A DNA stretch of 64,000 nucleotides. Source: Clostridia bacterium. Lineage in GTDB: Bacteria; Bacillota; Clostridia; Oscillospirales; Acutalibacteraceae. The position numbers and the translations under genes are program-made. Shown in pieces: positions 46,196 to 57,074 of the stretch (positions within the stretch are counted from its first letter, which is position 1; every line of letters starts with the position of its first letter). The notes below the pieces were generated by a model, which was given only the letters and a program-made list of their open reading frames with translations, searched no databases and was not told the DNA's origin. The stretch covers positions 1 to 64,000 of the forward strand of contig JAFTCX010000056.1 in the NCBI GenBank assembly GCA_017454485.1. Reading direction: 5' to 3'.

Positions 46196-47044
46196 TTATT
46201 TTACAATATCACGATGGCTGACGCTGGCGCTGTAATGCTCACGCAGGCGTGCATATAAGAATTCGGCAAAAGTCACCGAGCGATGGTGGCCGCCTGTGCA
46301 GCCGACCGCGATCACAAGCTGGCTGCGCCCTTCTTTTTTTGCGAGCTCAGCCACAAGATCAACAAACGAAAACAGACGGTCGCGGAATTCCACAGAAGCG
46401 TCGCTGTCCATCACGAACGCGCGCACGTCGCTGTCCAGGCCGGTCTTGTGCTTGAGCTCCGGCACATAAAACGGATTCGGAAGCGAACGCACGTCAAACA
46501 CAAAATCGGCGTCGTTCGGAATCCCGTGCTTATAACCGAAGGACATCACATGGATGTGCGTCTGCTTTTCACCGTTTCCGCTGAACATGGAAAGCACACG
46601 GATGCGGCACTGCGTTGCGGAAAGGTTCGACGTTTCCAAAAAGAAGTCCGCCCTGCTGCGTGCTTCGGCAAGCAGTTTTCGTTCTTGCGTCAGCGCAGAC
46701 TGAATCGAGCCGCTGTCATTTTGCAATGGATGCTTGCGGCGCGTTTCCTTATACCGCTTGATCAGCACATCGTCGTCCGCGTCGAGGAACATCAGTTGAT
46801 AACGAATTTGCAATTCCCGCAGGGTATCCAGCGCGGAAAACAGTTCCGAAAACGACTGACCGGCACGCACATCGGTCACAACTGCAACGCGGCTGTGTGT
46901 GTCATCCTTTTGCAAAAGCTGCGCAAACACGGGAATGAGTTCCGCGGGCAGATTATCCACACAGAAGAAACCAACGTCCTCCAGTGCGTTGACCACACAG
47001 GATTTACCTGCGCCGGACATACCGGTGATCACAAGAAATTCCAT
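46196..47044 (-). CDS. rapZ: RNase adapter / nucleotide-binding protein RapZ (YvcJ)
   Basis: A 282-residue P-loop protein, GMSGAGKS at residues 8-15. The C-terminal domain contains MSFGYKHGIPNDADFVFDVRSLPNP and ends with IAVGCTGGHHRSVTFAE. In E. coli RapZ regulates glucosamine-6-phosphate synthase RNA; in Firmicutes YvcJ binds nucleotides and its target is less clear. It lies 10 bases after murB and 32 before whiA. Confidence 0.95.
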   Translation of the reverse strand: MEFLVITGMSGAGKSCVVNALEDVGFFCVDNLPAELIPVFAQLLQKDDTHSRVAVVTDVRAGQSFSELFSALDTLRELQIRYQLMFLDADDDVLIKRYKETRRKHPLQNDSGSIQSALTQERKLLAEARSRADFFLETSNLSATQCRIRVLSMFSGNGEKQTHIHVMSFGYKHGIPNDADFVFDVRSLPNPFYVPELKHKTGLDSDVRAFVMDSDASVEFRDRLFSFVDLVAELAKKEGRSQLVIAVGCTGGHHRSVTFAEFLYARLREHYSASVSHRDIVK

Positions 47045-47054
47045 TATTTCACCA

Positions 47055-47951
47055 TCAAACCATTTGAATCTCCGTTTCCAGAGATACGCCGAATTTTTCT
47101 TTGACCGTTGTTTTACAAATCTCGATCAGTGCAAGCACATCGCCTGTTGTTGCGCCGCCGAGATTCACGATGAACCCCGCGTGTTTTTCGCTGACTGCCG
47201 CACCGCCGACACGTTTTCCTTTGAGTCCGCTTTGTTCAATGAGCGCACCCGCAAAATACCCTTCCGGGCGTTTAAATACACTGCCTGCGCTGGGATATTC
47301 CAGCGGCTGCTTGTCTTTTCTGCGCTGCAGCAGCTCCTGCATTTTTGCCGAAATTTGCTGCGGGTCGCCCTTTTGCAGCTTAAAAACAGCGCCGGTGATC
47401 ACGCAGGGTGTTGTTTTATAAATGCTGCTTCGATATCCGAACTCCAGCGTATCGCCTTCAAATGCGCCCGGTTCGCCCCGCATCGTCAGATGCTCGGCAC
47501 GCACAACAACGTCGCGCATTTCGCCGCCGTAAGCGCCGGCGTTCATAAACACCGCGCCGCCGACGGACCCGGGAATGCCGTAGGCAAATTCCAGCCCCGA
47601 AAGACAATGCTCCAGCGCGAATTTGCAAAGCCGGATGAGCGGTGTGCCTGCGCCGGCAAACACGGTCGTGTCATCCAAGAGACACAACGTGTCCAGCCCT
47701 TCTCCGACGGCGATCACAGGCACGCGAATGCCGTCGTCGCTGACAAGCAGGTTGCTGCCGTTGCCGAGAATAAACGGGGAAAGCCCCTGTTCGCTGCAAA
47801 AGCGAAGCAGCAGCGACAATTGTTCGGCAGAAGACGGCTGAATGAACACATCCGCCTTTCCGCCGGTTTTGAACGTCGTATGCTTTTTCATCGGCTCTTG
47901 CGCAGAAAAGCGAATGCCGTTGTCCTTCAAAAACAGTAAAAGCTCGTTCAA
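47055..47951 (-). CDS. murB: UDP-N-acetylenolpyruvoylglucosamine reductase
   Basis: A 298-residue FAD enzyme that makes UDP-MurNAc in peptidoglycan synthesis. The FAD-binding part contains HTTFKTGGKADVF, LGNGSNLLVSDDGI and IPGSVGGAVFMNAGAYGG. The catalytic Ser is in YPSAGSVFKRP. The C-terminal AGFIVNLGGAT segment marks the type IIb form. Confidence 0.97.
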   Translation of the reverse strand: MNELLLFLKDNGIRFSAQEPMKKHTTFKTGGKADVFIQPSSAEQLSLLLRFCSEQGLSPFILGNGSNLLVSDDGIRVPVIAVGEGLDTLCLLDDTTVFAGAGTPLIRLCKFALEHCLSGLEFAYGIPGSVGGAVFMNAGAYGGEMRDVVVRAEHLTMRGEPGAFEGDTLEFGYRSSIYKTTPCVITGAVFKLQKGDPQQISAKMQELLQRRKDKQPLEYPSAGSVFKRPEGYFAGALIEQSGLKGKRVGGAAVSEKHAGFIVNLGGATTGDVLALIEICKTTVKEKFGVSLETEIQMV

Positions 47952-47964
47952 AATGATTCTCCCG

Positions 47965-48918
47965 TTATGCGTTCAACAGCGCAGCGCCGATGATACCGGC
48001 GTCATTGCCGAGCGTCGCCTTGCAGATTTCAGTCTGCTGATCACAGTATTTTGTATAGCGCTCATTCTCAACGATCTCACGCAGCGGACGCAGCAGCGTT
48101 TCGCCTTCGTTGGAGATGCCGCCGCCGAAGCAGATCATCTCCGGCTGCAGTGCGTTGACGATGTTAGAGGTACCGACAGCAACATAATAGATATAACGTT
48201 CAACAACGGCCGTTCCGGCCGCGTCGCCCAGACGCATTGCGTCAAAAGCGGTTCTGCCGCCTGCATTTTCAAGTTTACCGTCACAGAGTTTCCACATTGC
48301 GCTATCCGGATGCGCTTTCATTGCGCGCTTGGTCTGACGAACAAGTGCCGTCGCCGACGCATACTGCTCCCAGCAACCGTCACGACCGCAGTTGCACGGT
48401 TCGCCGTCCACACAGATCACCATGTGGCCGAGCTCGCCGCCGGCGCCGTTGCAGCCGGAGATCACTTCACCGTCCCAGATAATGCCGCCGCCGACGCCTG
48501 TGCCGAGCGTTACGGCAACAAAGCTTTTTTTGCCTTTTCCGGCGCCTGCCAACGCTTCGCCGAGCGCAGCGGCGTTTGCGTCGTTTTCAATGGCATAGGG
48601 CACATCGAACATCTCTTTGAGCATCGCCACCATCGGCACCTGATGGAACTGCAGGTTGTTTGCATATTCGATCACGCCGGTCTGACGGTTGACGGTGCCG
48701 GGGGTACCGATGCCGACCGAAGCGACCTGTGATTTTTCAATCCCGGCATCTTCCACAGCGAGGAAAATCGCTTTTACGATATCTTCGGCGATCTCCTTTG
48801 CCGGACGCGGCGCATTGGTCTTGATCTTGCCGCGGCCGATGATCTGATGGTTTTCATCCAAAACGCCGACAGCGATGTTTGTGCCGCCGAGGTCCACACC
48901 GATTTTATATGTTTTCAT
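47965..48918 (-). CDS. ROK-family glucokinase
   Basis: A 317-residue sugar kinase. The ATP-binding start is GVDLGGTNIAVG, the catalytic segment is IENDANAAALGE, and the ROK zinc site reads CNCGRDGCWEQYAS. Glucose is the probable substrate; N-acetylmannosamine or another hexose is possible. ATG 48918 follows AAAGGAGG; I reject a longer in-frame start 42 bases up. It lies directly after hprK, which links sugar phosphorylation to carbon-control signalling. Confidence 0.92.
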   Translation of the reverse strand: MKTYKIGVDLGGTNIAVGVLDENHQIIGRGKIKTNAPRPAKEIAEDIVKAIFLAVEDAGIEKSQVASVGIGTPGTVNRQTGVIEYANNLQFHQVPMVAMLKEMFDVPYAIENDANAAALGEALAGAGKGKKSFVAVTLGTGVGGGIIWDGEVISGCNGAGGELGHMVICVDGEPCNCGRDGCWEQYASATALVRQTKRAMKAHPDSAMWKLCDGKLENAGGRTAFDAMRLGDAAGTAVVERYIYYVAVGTSNIVNALQPEMICFGGGISNEGETLLRPLREIVENERYTKYCDQQTEICKATLGNDAGIIGAALLNA

Positions 48919-48931
48919 AAGAAGCCTCCTT

Positions 48932-49900
48932 TTAGAATTCGCCCCAAATTTCAAGCTCATCTTCCTGCGGAATAACGCCTTCCACCATGCCGAGGTTATG
49001 CATCAGTTCGCGCGCCGCGTTGTAGCCCATTTTCTTCTGACGGTTGTTCATCGCCGCAACCTCAATGATGATTGCAAGATTTCGGCCCGGCTTGATCGGC
49101 ACAACGGTGTGCGGCACGCGCACGCCGAGAATTTCAATGCTTTCGTTTTCGATGCCCATACGGTCATAAACCTTATCGGCATCCCACGGCTCAAGTTCAA
49201 TCACCATATCAATCTTTTCGTTCAGCTTGACCGCGCCCATACCGAAGATGCGCCGTGCGTTGACAATGCCGATGCCACGCAGCTCGATGAAATGGCGGAT
49301 ATTGTCCGGCGCGGAGCCGACGAGTGTTTTTGCGCCGGTCTTTTTAATTTCAACCGCGTCGTCCGCAATCAGACGGTGACCGCGCTTGATCAGTTCCACA
49401 GCGGTTTCGCTCTTGCCCACGCCGCTGTCGCCGAGGATCAGAACACCTTCGCCGTATACTTCAACAAACACGCCGTGCCGCGTGATACGCTCGGCAAGCT
49501 CCACATTCAAAAACGCGATCAGCGTTGCCATAATGCCGGAGGTGCTCTCCGTCGAGCTGAGGATCGGCACCTCAAATTCTTTTGCAAGCGCAAGGATATC
49601 CGCCGGACAGTCAATGCCGCGCGTGAAAATGATGGCTGCCGGTTTTTTCGACATGAACTGATACACACGCTGCGAGCGGATCTCCGGCGAAAGCGTATTC
49701 AGATATTGCGCTTCCGTGATGCCGACAAAGTTGATACGTTCGGTGTCAAAGTAGTTTTCATATCCGGCAAAAAACAGCCCCGGACGGTTTACATCGCGCG
49801 ACGTGATCAAAATTTCATCGGACGTTCGCGGAAGATAGATCACATTCATCGGATGCTCTTTGAGCAGTTTTTCCAATGTCACAGAGTATTTGGATGCCAT
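48932..49900 (-). CDS. hprK: HPr kinase/phosphorylase
   Basis: A 322-residue enzyme that phosphorylates Ser46 of HPr and reverses it, controlling carbon catabolite repression in Gram-positives. The P-loop is GDSGVGKSET, starting at residue 157. The conserved HprK signature lies around ELRGIGIVNARRIFG, and the C-terminal helix ends GVIPQEDE. ATG 49900 has GGAGGTG upstream; longer in-frame starts run through the promoter. It is first in the long leftward array. Confidence 0.96.
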   Translation of the reverse strand: MASKYSVTLEKLLKEHPMNVIYLPRTSDEILITSRDVNRPGLFFAGYENYFDTERINFVGITEAQYLNTLSPEIRSQRVYQFMSKKPAAIIFTRGIDCPADILALAKEFEVPILSSTESTSGIMATLIAFLNVELAERITRHGVFVEVYGEGVLILGDSGVGKSETAVELIKRGHRLIADDAVEIKKTGAKTLVGSAPDNIRHFIELRGIGIVNARRIFGMGAVKLNEKIDMVIELEPWDADKVYDRMGIENESIEILGVRVPHTVVPIKPGRNLAIIIEVAAMNNRQKKMGYNAARELMHNLGMVEGVIPQEDELEIWGEF

Positions 49901-49931
49901 GCTGCACCTCCACACATAGTTAGACTTATAT

Positions 49932-49960
49932 ATTATAATATAAAACGTGGAAGATTCCAA
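49932..49960 (-). promoter_or_regulatory. Promoter of hprK and the long leftward array
   Basis: TTGGAA (49960-49955) and TATAAT (49937-49932) on the - strand, spacer 17 bases, 31 bases before the start codon. Confidence 0.75.
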
Positions 49961-50018
49961 CAGTTTTTTCAAAAAATTTCAAAAAAAAATGAAAAATCAG
50001 AGAAAGCGTCAAAAACTA

Positions 50019-50047
50019 TTTACCTTTTCCCTGATTTTATGTATAAT
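50019..50047 (+). promoter_or_regulatory. Promoter of the comM-type gene
   Basis: TTTACC (50019-50024) and TATAAT (50042-50047), spacer 17 bases, divergent from the hprK promoter. Confidence 0.7.
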
Positions 50048-50077
50048 GAGGAAAGATTCCATACGGGAGTGATCGTA

Positions 50078-51610
50078 TTGTTTGTCAAAGTCAACGGTAT
50101 CGGACTTTTCGGGATCAACACCTATCCTGTGCAGGTCGAATCTTCAATCGAGCGTACAGCTATACCGCGGTTTGATTTGGTTGGACTGCCGGATATTGCT
50201 GTGCGCGAAGCAAAGGAACGTGTGCGCGCCGCGATGAAGAATTCCGACTTCTTTTTCCCGAACGCAAGAATCACAATGAATCTCTCCCCTGCCGACAAGA
50301 AAAAGGAAGGCACCGGCTTTGATCTGCCGATCCTGATTGCGCTTTTGCTTTTGACAAATCAACTGCACGCCGACGTGCAAAACAGCGTTTTTATCGGCGA
50401 GCTTTCCCTCGGCGGCTATGTACGAAAGATCGACGGCGTTCTGCCGATGGTGATTGAAGCGAAGCAGTGCGGTTTCAAAGAAGTGTTCGTGCCGATGGAC
50501 AATGTTGCCGAAAGCGCCATCATTGAGGGCATCGACGTTTATCCCGTCACCTCCGTCAAGCACCTTGTCGATCATCTCACCGGCAGAAAGTGCATTGAAA
50601 AAGCGAAGCCGGATCTTGTGAAACCGCGCTTTGAGATGGAGCGCGTCATGGTTGACTTTTCGGATGTGAAAGGACAATTTCAGGTGAAACGTGCGCTTGA
50701 GGTCGCTGCTGCCGGCGGCCACAACACGCTGATGATCGGCCCGCCGGGTTCGGGAAAAAGCATGCTCGCAAAACGAATTCCGACGATCTTGCCCGATATG
50801 ACGCAGGAGGAAAGTCTGGAAACAACCAAACTCTATTCCATTTCCGGCTTGCTGGATAACGGACATTCGCTTGTGACGCAGCGTCCGTTTCGTTCGCCGC
50901 ACCACACCATTTCAGCAGTCGGCCTTTCCGGCGGCGGAACTGTTCCGCATCCGGGTGAGCTGTCGCTGGCGCATCACGGCGTTTTGTTTTTGGACGAACT
51001 GCCGGAGTTTCCGCGGCAAACGATGGAAGCGCTGCGTCAGCCGATCGAGGACGGCAAGATCACGATCACGCGCGTTTCCGGCGCGTTGACCTATCCCTGT
51101 GAAGTCATGCTCGTTTGCGCCATGAACCCCTGTCCCTGCGGCTATTTCGGTCATCCGACAAAGAAATGCACCTGTGCGCCCGGCGTTCCGGCCAAGTATC
51201 TTTCCAAAGTCAGCGGCCCACTGCTTGACCGGCTCGATATCCACATTGAAGTGCCGCAGGTCGATTTTGACAAGCTTTCCAGCAATGTTCCGTCGGAATC
51301 TTCAGCTGCAATCAGAAAGCGCGTCAACGCGGCGCGTGCGTTGCAGCAAAAACGCTTTGCGGGCACAGAAACAACCTGCAACGCAAAAATGTCGCCCCGG
51401 CAAACACGCGAGTTTTGCGAAATTGACGACACCGGCAAAGTGATTTTGCAGCGCAGCTTCGACACGCTCGGCCTTTCCGCAAGAGCCTATGATAAGATTT
51501 TGCGTGTGGCGCGCACGATCGCCGACCTGGACGGCAGTGACCGCATTGAAATTGAACATCTCACGGAGGCGCTGCAATATCGCGCGCTGGATCGCAAATT
51601 TTGGAAATAA
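50078..51610 (+). CDS. comM: YifB/ComM-type Mg-chelatase-like AAA+ ATPase
   Basis: A 510-residue protein with an N-terminal Lon-protease-like S5 domain (GLPDIAVREAKERVRAAM), then the AAA+ module: GPPGSGKSMLAKRIP, FLDELPEF and the arginine-finger region. A Cys cluster (CPCGYFGHPTKKCTC) and a C-terminal Mg_chelatase domain follow. In competent bacteria ComM is a branch-migration helicase. The start is probably TTG 50078 with GGGAG 8 bases upstream; GTG 50069 is an alternative. The frame is open far upstream, but that part is antisense to hprK and not coding. Confidence 0.92.
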   Translation: MFVKVNGIGLFGINTYPVQVESSIERTAIPRFDLVGLPDIAVREAKERVRAAMKNSDFFFPNARITMNLSPADKKKEGTGFDLPILIALLLLTNQLHADVQNSVFIGELSLGGYVRKIDGVLPMVIEAKQCGFKEVFVPMDNVAESAIIEGIDVYPVTSVKHLVDHLTGRKCIEKAKPDLVKPRFEMERVMVDFSDVKGQFQVKRALEVAAAGGHNTLMIGPPGSGKSMLAKRIPTILPDMTQEESLETTKLYSISGLLDNGHSLVTQRPFRSPHHTISAVGLSGGGTVPHPGELSLAHHGVLFLDELPEFPRQTMEALRQPIEDGKITITRVSGALTYPCEVMLVCAMNPCPCGYFGHPTKKCTCAPGVPAKYLSKVSGPLLDRLDIHIEVPQVDFDKLSSNVPSESSAAIRKRVNAARALQQKRFAGTETTCNAKMSPRQTREFCEIDDTGKVILQRSFDTLGLSARAYDKILRVARTIADLDGSDRIEIEHLTEALQYRALDRKFWK

Positions 51611-51640
51611 TACGCCCTTTACGCTGTTACAAAATGCAAG

Positions 51641-51677
51641 AAAACCGCTGCTTCCAAAAGGGAGGCAACGGTTTTTT
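51641..51677. terminator. Terminator between convergent comM and fhs
   Basis: AAAACCGCTGCTTCC (51641-51655) pairs imperfectly with GGGAGGCAACGGTTTT (51660-51675) around an AAAA loop, and a T-run follows. T-rich sequence on the opposite side lets it serve both genes. Confidence 0.75.
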
Positions 51678-51688
51678 GTTTGAAAAGA

Positions 51689-53365
51689 TCAGAACAATCC
51701 GCTGATCACGCCGTTTTCGTCAACGTCGATGCGCTCTGCAGCGGGACGCTTCGGCAAACCGGGCATGGTCATGATGTCACCGGTCAGCACCACAAGGAAG
51801 CCTGCACCGGCAGAGATCTTGACGTTTTTGATCGTGACGGTGAAATCCTCAGGTGCGCCGAACTTCGTCGGATCATCGGAAAAGCTGTACTGCGTCTTGG
51901 CGATGCAGACAGGCACCTTGTCAAAGCCGAGCGCGGTCAGATTCGCAATCTGCTTTTGCGCTGCGGGCAGAATGGAAATGCCGCTGCCGCCATAGATCTT
52001 TTTGACGACGGCTTCGATCTTTTCGGTAATCGAGCAATCCAGATCATAGGAGAACGTGAAGTCGCCCTGCTCCTCTTCGCAAAGACGAACCACTTCTTTG
52101 GCAAGCTCCACGCCGCCTGCGCCGCCTTCTGCCCAAACCGTGGAAAGTACGGTGTTCACGCCGAGCGCACGGCATTTTTCGATGATGAAATCGATCTCTG
52201 CATCCGTGTCAGTCGGGAAACGGTTAACCGCGACCACGCAGGGCAGCTTATAAACATTCTTGATGTTGGAAACATGGCGCAGCAGGTTCGGGATACCCTT
52301 TTCGAGCGCGACAAGATCCTCGGTTGCAAGCTGTTTTTTATCCAGACCGCCGTGCATTTTCAGCGCACGCACCGTTGCAACAACCACAACAGCGTCCGGG
52401 GTCAGACCCGCCATGCGGCACTTGATGTCAAGGAATTTTTCTGCGCCGAGATCCGCGCCGAAGCCGGCCTCTGTGATGGTGTAATCGCCCATCTTCATCG
52501 CAAGCTTTGTTGCCATGACGGAGTTGCAGCCGTGTGCGATGTTTGCAAACGGACCGCCGTGGACGAATGCGGGCGTACCTTCCAGCGTCTGCACCAGATT
52601 GGGCTTGAGCGCGTCTTTGAGCAGCGCCGCCATAGCGCCGACGGCCTTGAGGTCGCCGGCAGTAACCGGTTTGTCATCGTAGGTGTAACCGACAATGATG
52701 CGGGAAAGGCGCTCTTTCAGATCGGTGATCGAATTGGCAAGGCAGAAGACCGCCATGATCTCGGAGGCGACCGTGATATCAAAACCGTCTTCACGCGGTG
52801 TGCCGTTGAAACGTCCGCCAAGACCGTCGGTCAAAAAGCGAAGCTGACGGTCGTTCATATCGACGCAGCGTTTCCAGGTGATCTTGCGCACGTCAATGCC
52901 GAGCTCGTTGCCCTGCTGGATGTGGTTGTCCAGCATGGCGGCAAGCAGATTGTTCGCCGCGCCGATGGCATGGAAGTCACCGGTGAAATGCAGGTTGATG
53001 TCCTCCATCGGAACCACCTGTGCATAGCCGCCGCCGGCAGCGCCGCCCTTCACGCCGAACACGGGGCCGAGCGAGGGTTCACGCAGCGCAACAGTCACAT
53101 CTTTTCCGATTTTTGAAAGGCCGTCCGCAAGACCGATCGTGGTCGTGGTCTTGCCTTCGCCTGCGGGCGTCGGCGTGATCGCAGTGACAAGCACAAGCTT
53201 TCCGTCTGCGCGGTCGGTTTCCTTCAGCAGCGCAGGATCGATCTTTGCTTTGTACTTTCCGTACTGCTCAATGTACTTTTCGTCGATATGCGCTTTTTTT
53301 GCAATTTCCGTAATGGGCTGCATTTTGCACTGCTGTGCAATTTCAATGTCGCTGAGATATGCCAT
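51689..53365 (-). CDS. fhs: Formate-tetrahydrofolate ligase
   Basis: A 558-residue enzyme that joins formate to THF with ATP, giving 10-formyl-THF. The ATP motif is [13 protein letters not shown], about residues 66-77. [11 protein letters not shown] and [13 protein letters not shown] follow as in the family. It lies 17 bases after purL on the same strand and is the last gene of the purine operon. Its product feeds both formyl-transfer steps of that operon. Confidence 0.97.
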   Translation of the reverse strand: MAYLSDIEIAQQCKMQPITEIAKKAHIDEKYIEQYGKYKAKIDPALLKETDRADGKLVLVTAITPTPAGEGKTTTTIGLADGLSKIGKDVTVALREPSLGPVFGVKGGAAGGGYAQVVPMEDINLHFTGDFHAIGAANNLLAAMLDNHIQQGNELGIDVRKITWKRCVDMNDRQLRFLTDGLGGRFNGTPREDGFDITVASEIMAVFCLANSITDLKERLSRIIVGYTYDDKPVTAGDLKAVGAMAALLKDALKPNLVQTLEGTPAFVHGGPFANIAHGCNSVMATKLAMKMGDYTITEAGFGADLGAEKFLDIKCRMAGLTPDAVVVVATVRALKMHGGLDKKQLATEDLVALEKGIPNLLRHVSNIKNVYKLPCVVAVNRFPTDTDAEIDFIIEKCRALGVNTVLSTVWAEGGAGGVELAKEVVRLCEEEQGDFTFSYDLDCSITEKIEAVVKKIYGGSGISILPAAQKQIANLTALGFDKVPVCIAKTQYSFSDDPTKFGAPEDFTVTIKNVKISAGAGFLVVLTGDIMTMPGLPKRPAAERIDVDENGVISGLF

Positions 53366-53382
53366 GGTCCTCGTTCCTTTCG

Positions 53383-56300
53383 TTATTTAAAATATTTCAC
53401 CGCTGCTTCAAACATGCGGATATTATAATTGCCGGGGACATTTTTATATAATCCGTCACCTACACGCTCGCTGTGTCCCATTTTGCCGAACACGCGGCCG
53501 TCAGGGGAAGTGATGCCTTCAATGGCGAAGACGGAATCGTTGGGGTTGAAATGAATGTCTGCCGTCGCTTTGCCGTCAAGGTCCACATACTGCGTGGCAA
53601 TCTGCCCGTTTTGCGCAAGCTGCTGAACCAGCGCGTCGCTTGCAAGAAAACGACCTTCGCCGTGAGAGATCGGGACGTTGACGATCTCACCGGGCTGCAT
53701 GAGAGACAGCCACGGAGATTTGTTCGATGCGATTCTGGTGCGCACGATCCTTGACTGGTGCCGCGCAATTGTATTATAAGAGAGCGTCGGGCAGGTTTCA
53801 TCGGTATCGATGATCTTGCCGTAAGGCACAAGGCCGAGCTTGACAAGCGCCTGGAAGCCGTTGCAGATGCCGCACATTAAACCGTCGCGTTCATCCAGCA
53901 GGCGCGTCACGCCTTCCTTGATCTTCGCGTTGCGGAAGAACGCCGTGATAAACTTTGCGCTGCCTTCCGGCTCGTCGCCGCCGGAAAAACCGCCGGGGAT
54001 GAAGACCATCTGTGCGTTTTCAAGTTCGCCGGCAAAGCGATCCACGCTCTGCTTAATGCCGGAGGCGGAAAGGTTGTTGATCACAAGGATCTGCGCCTCA
54101 CCACCGGCATCTTCAACCGCCTTTGCGCTGTCATATTCACAGTTCGTGCCCGGGAAAACCGGGATCAGCACACGCGGTTTCGCAACCTTGATAGCCGGTG
54201 ACGGACGTGTTGTTGCATGATATGTCAACGTTTCAATATTCTTTGCGGTGTTTTCAATGTTGCAGCTATATACGCCTTCCAGCTTATCTTCATACTGACG
54301 CAGGAAATCGCTGCAGGCAACAGTTTCAGCACCAAAACTAAACGATGCATCATCTGTGACTGTACCGATCACAACTGCGCCATCCACAGGCGCAGTCACT
54401 TCCAAAAGGAACGCGCCGTATTGATACCGGAACAGATCAGCTATTGAAAGCTTTTCGTTGAAACAAAAGCCGAACCCGTTGCCGAGCGCCATTTTCGCAA
54501 TCGCTTCACCAACGCCGCCAAGTCCCGGCGTATAGCATGTAACGGCGGTTCCGCTGCGCAAAAGCGAAGTGACTTTTTTGAAAACAGAAAGAAGAGAATC
54601 CGTCTTCGGAAGCTCGTTTTCATCGAGCTCGGGCGAAAGCAGAACGACTTGATTCCCGGCCTTTTTGAACTCATTGGACACGATCTCTTTGATCTTTTGT
54701 GTTGTGACCGCAAAGGAGACGAGCGTCGGCGGAACATCGAGAGATTCAAACGAACCGCTCATGGAATCCTTGCCGCCGATGGAACCGATACCGAGATGCA
54801 TCTGTGCTTCGAACGCGCCGAGCAGCGCGGAAAGTGGTTTGCCCCAGCGTTTGCCGTCCTTGCGCGGACTTTCAAAGTACTCCTGGAAGGTCAGATACAC
54901 ATCCTCAAACGAAGCGCCCGTTGCGATCAGCTTGCTGACCGATTCCACAACGGCGAGATACGCGCCGTGATACGGGCTCTTTTCCATGATGAACGGATTG
55001 TAGCCCCAGGCCATCAAAGAGCAGTCGTCGGTATGCGCCTTTTCCGTGGAAATCTTTTGCACCATCGCCTGAATCGGCGTGAGCTGATGCTTTCCGCCGA
55101 AGGGCATCAGGACGGTTCCGGCGCCGATCGTGGAATCAAAGCGTTCGGAAAGACCGCGCTTGGAGCACATGTTCAAATCATTTGCGACAGCATACAGGTT
55201 TTCAGTAAAGGAACCATCAATCTTCTTTTGATAATCCTGAGGTTTCACAGGTGTGATGGTGATATGCTTGTCAGCGCCATTGGAGTTAAGGAACTCACGG
55301 CTGACATCAACGATCGTCTGACCGTTCCAGCGCATCGTCAGGCGTTTTTCTGCTTTGACAGTTGCAACAGGACAGGCTTGCAGGTTTTCTTCCTTGGCAA
55401 GCGCAAGAAAAGCGTCCACGTCTTTTGCTTCCACAACGACCGCCATACGCTCCTGCGATTCGCTGATTGCAAGTTCTGTTCCGTCAAGGCCGTCATATTT
55501 TTTCGGCACAGCGTCAAGATTGATGTCCAATCCGTCGGCCAGCTCGCCGATGGCGACCGAAACGCCGCCGGCGCCGAAGTCATTGCAGCGTTTGATCATG
55601 CGGCAGGCGTCGCCGTTGCGGAAGAGCCGTTGCAGCTTGCGTTCCTCAGGCGCGTTGCCCTTTTGCACCTCAGCGCCGCAGGTTTCCACCGACTGCAGAT
55701 TATGCGCTTTGGAAGAGCCCGTTGCGCCGCCGATGCCGTCGCGTCCCGTGCTGCCGCCGAGCAAAATGACAACATCGCCCGGTGCGGGCACTTCACGGCG
55801 GACATTTTTCTGCGGAGCGGCGGCAATGACAGCGCCGATCTCCATGCGTTTTGCGGCATAGCCGGGATGGTAGATCTCATCCACGATGCCAGTTGCAAGA
55901 CCGATCTGGTTGCCGTAGGACGAATAACCGGCAGCAGCCGTTGTCACGATCTTGCGCTGCGGGAGCTTGCCCTGCATTGTTTCGCGCACATGAACGGTCG
56001 GATCCGCCGCACCGGTGACACGCATGGCTCCGTAAACATAGGAGCGGCCGGACAGCGGGTCGCGGATGGCGCCGCCGATGCAGGTTGCTGCGCCGCCGAA
56101 CGGTTCAATTTCCGTGGGATGGTTGTGCGTTTCGTTTTTGAACAGCAGCAGCCACGGTTCGCTTTTTCCGTCAACGTCCACTTGAATCTTCACCGTACAG
56201 GCGTTGACCTCTTCGGATTCGTCGAGTTTGTCCAGCTTGCCTTGTTTTTTCAGCGCGCGCACAGCGATCGTTGCGATATCCATCAGGCAGATCGGCTTTG

Positions 56301-57072
56301 TGCGGCCGAGATCGCGGCGCACATTCAAATAATCTTCATACGCACGCTGCAACAGCGAATCCTCAAACTTAACATCGTCAATCACGGTGAGGAACGTCGT
56401 ATGGCGGCAATGATCGGACCAATAGGTGTCGATCATGCGAATCTCCGTGATCGTCGGGTCACGCTGCTCTGAGCGGAAATAGCGCTGGCAGAACGCGATG
56501 TCGTCCACATCCATCGCAAGGCCGTAGGTTTTCACAAAATCGGTAAGACCATCTCGATCAAGCGCGTTAAAGCCCTCAAGCGTTTTAACGGAAGACGGAA
56601 TGTCATACTGCATCTTAAGCGTTTCGGGCTTTTCAAGCGCTGCTTCCCGTGCCTCGACAGGGTTGATGACATATTTTTTGATTTCCGCAAGTTCTTCCGC
56701 GGAAAGATCACCGTAAAGCGCATACACTTTCGCGGAGCGGACGATCGGACGCTCTGCCTGCGAGATAATCTGGATGCACTGCGCGGCGGAATCCGCGCGC
56801 TGATCGAACTGACCGGGCAAAAACTCAACTGCAAACACCGTCGCGCCGGAAAGATCCGGATCGGTATAAGTCAAGTCGAGCTGCGGCTCGGAAAACACGG
56901 TTTTCACCGCGTAATCAAACAGCGCTTCGTCAATTTCTTCGGCGTCATAGCGGTTGATCACGCGTACGTCTGTCAGGCTTTTGATGGAAAGCAGATGCCG
57001 CACGTCATAGCGCAGGGCTTTTGCTTCGTTTGCAAATTCTTTTTTCTTTTCAACAAAAATTCGATAAACCAC
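53383..57072 (-). CDS. purL: Phosphoribosylformylglycinamidine synthase, single chain
   Basis: A 1229-residue fused PurL that turns FGAR into FGAM with glutamine. It has a PurS-like N-terminal region, two synthetase halves ([24 protein letters not shown], split mark for the ATP site; [10 protein letters not shown]), and a C-terminal class I glutaminase. The glutaminase Cys is in GICNGFQAL and the His/Glu pair in SHGEGRF. Many Firmicutes split this into purS, purQ and purL; the fused form is common in Clostridia and Proteobacteria. Confidence 0.96.
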   Translation of the reverse strand: MVYRIFVEKKKEFANEAKALRYDVRHLLSIKSLTDVRVINRYDAEEIDEALFDYAVKTVFSEPQLDLTYTDPDLSGATVFAVEFLPGQFDQRADSAAQCIQIISQAERPIVRSAKVYALYGDLSAEELAEIKKYVINPVEAREAALEKPETLKMQYDIPSSVKTLEGFNALDRDGLTDFVKTYGLAMDVDDIAFCQRYFRSEQRDPTITEIRMIDTYWSDHCRHTTFLTVIDDVKFEDSLLQRAYEDYLNVRRDLGRTKPICLMDIATIAVRALKKQGKLDKLDESEEVNACTVKIQVDVDGKSEPWLLLFKNETHNHPTEIEPFGGAATCIGGAIRDPLSGRSYVYGAMRVTGAADPTVHVRETMQGKLPQRKIVTTAAAGYSSYGNQIGLATGIVDEIYHPGYAAKRMEIGAVIAAAPQKNVRREVPAPGDVVILLGGSTGRDGIGGATGSSKAHNLQSVETCGAEVQKGNAPEERKLQRLFRNGDACRMIKRCNDFGAGGVSVAIGELADGLDINLDAVPKKYDGLDGTELAISESQERMAVVVEAKDVDAFLALAKEENLQACPVATVKAEKRLTMRWNGQTIVDVSREFLNSNGADKHITITPVKPQDYQKKIDGSFTENLYAVANDLNMCSKRGLSERFDSTIGAGTVLMPFGGKHQLTPIQAMVQKISTEKAHTDDCSLMAWGYNPFIMEKSPYHGAYLAVVESVSKLIATGASFEDVYLTFQEYFESPRKDGKRWGKPLSALLGAFEAQMHLGIGSIGGKDSMSGSFESLDVPPTLVSFAVTTQKIKEIVSNEFKKAGNQVVLLSPELDENELPKTDSLLSVFKKVTSLLRSGTAVTCYTPGLGGVGEAIAKMALGNGFGFCFNEKLSIADLFRYQYGAFLLEVTAPVDGAVVIGTVTDDASFSFGAETVACSDFLRQYEDKLEGVYSCNIENTAKNIETLTYHATTRPSPAIKVAKPRVLIPVFPGTNCEYDSAKAVEDAGGEAQILVINNLSASGIKQSVDRFAGELENAQMVFIPGGFSGGDEPEGSAKFITAFFRNAKIKEGVTRLLDERDGLMCGICNGFQALVKLGLVPYGKIIDTDETCPTLSYNTIARHQSRIVRTRIASNKSPWLSLMQPGEIVNVPISHGEGRFLASDALVQQLAQNGQIATQYVDLDGKATADIHFNPNDSVFAIEGITSPDGRVFGKMGHSERVGDGLYKNVPGNYNIRMFEAAVKYFK

Positions 57073-57074
57073 CG

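Noticed and set aside
48875..50077. Long in-frame extension upstream of the comM-type gene on the + strand
   Set aside because: It is antisense to hprK, contains the divergent promoters, and the protein matches YifB/ComM only from TTG 50078.
54649..56472. Open frame of about 600 codons on the + strand
   Set aside because: Lies wholly antisense to purL, with no recognisable domain or ribosome binding site; it is a codon-bias shadow.
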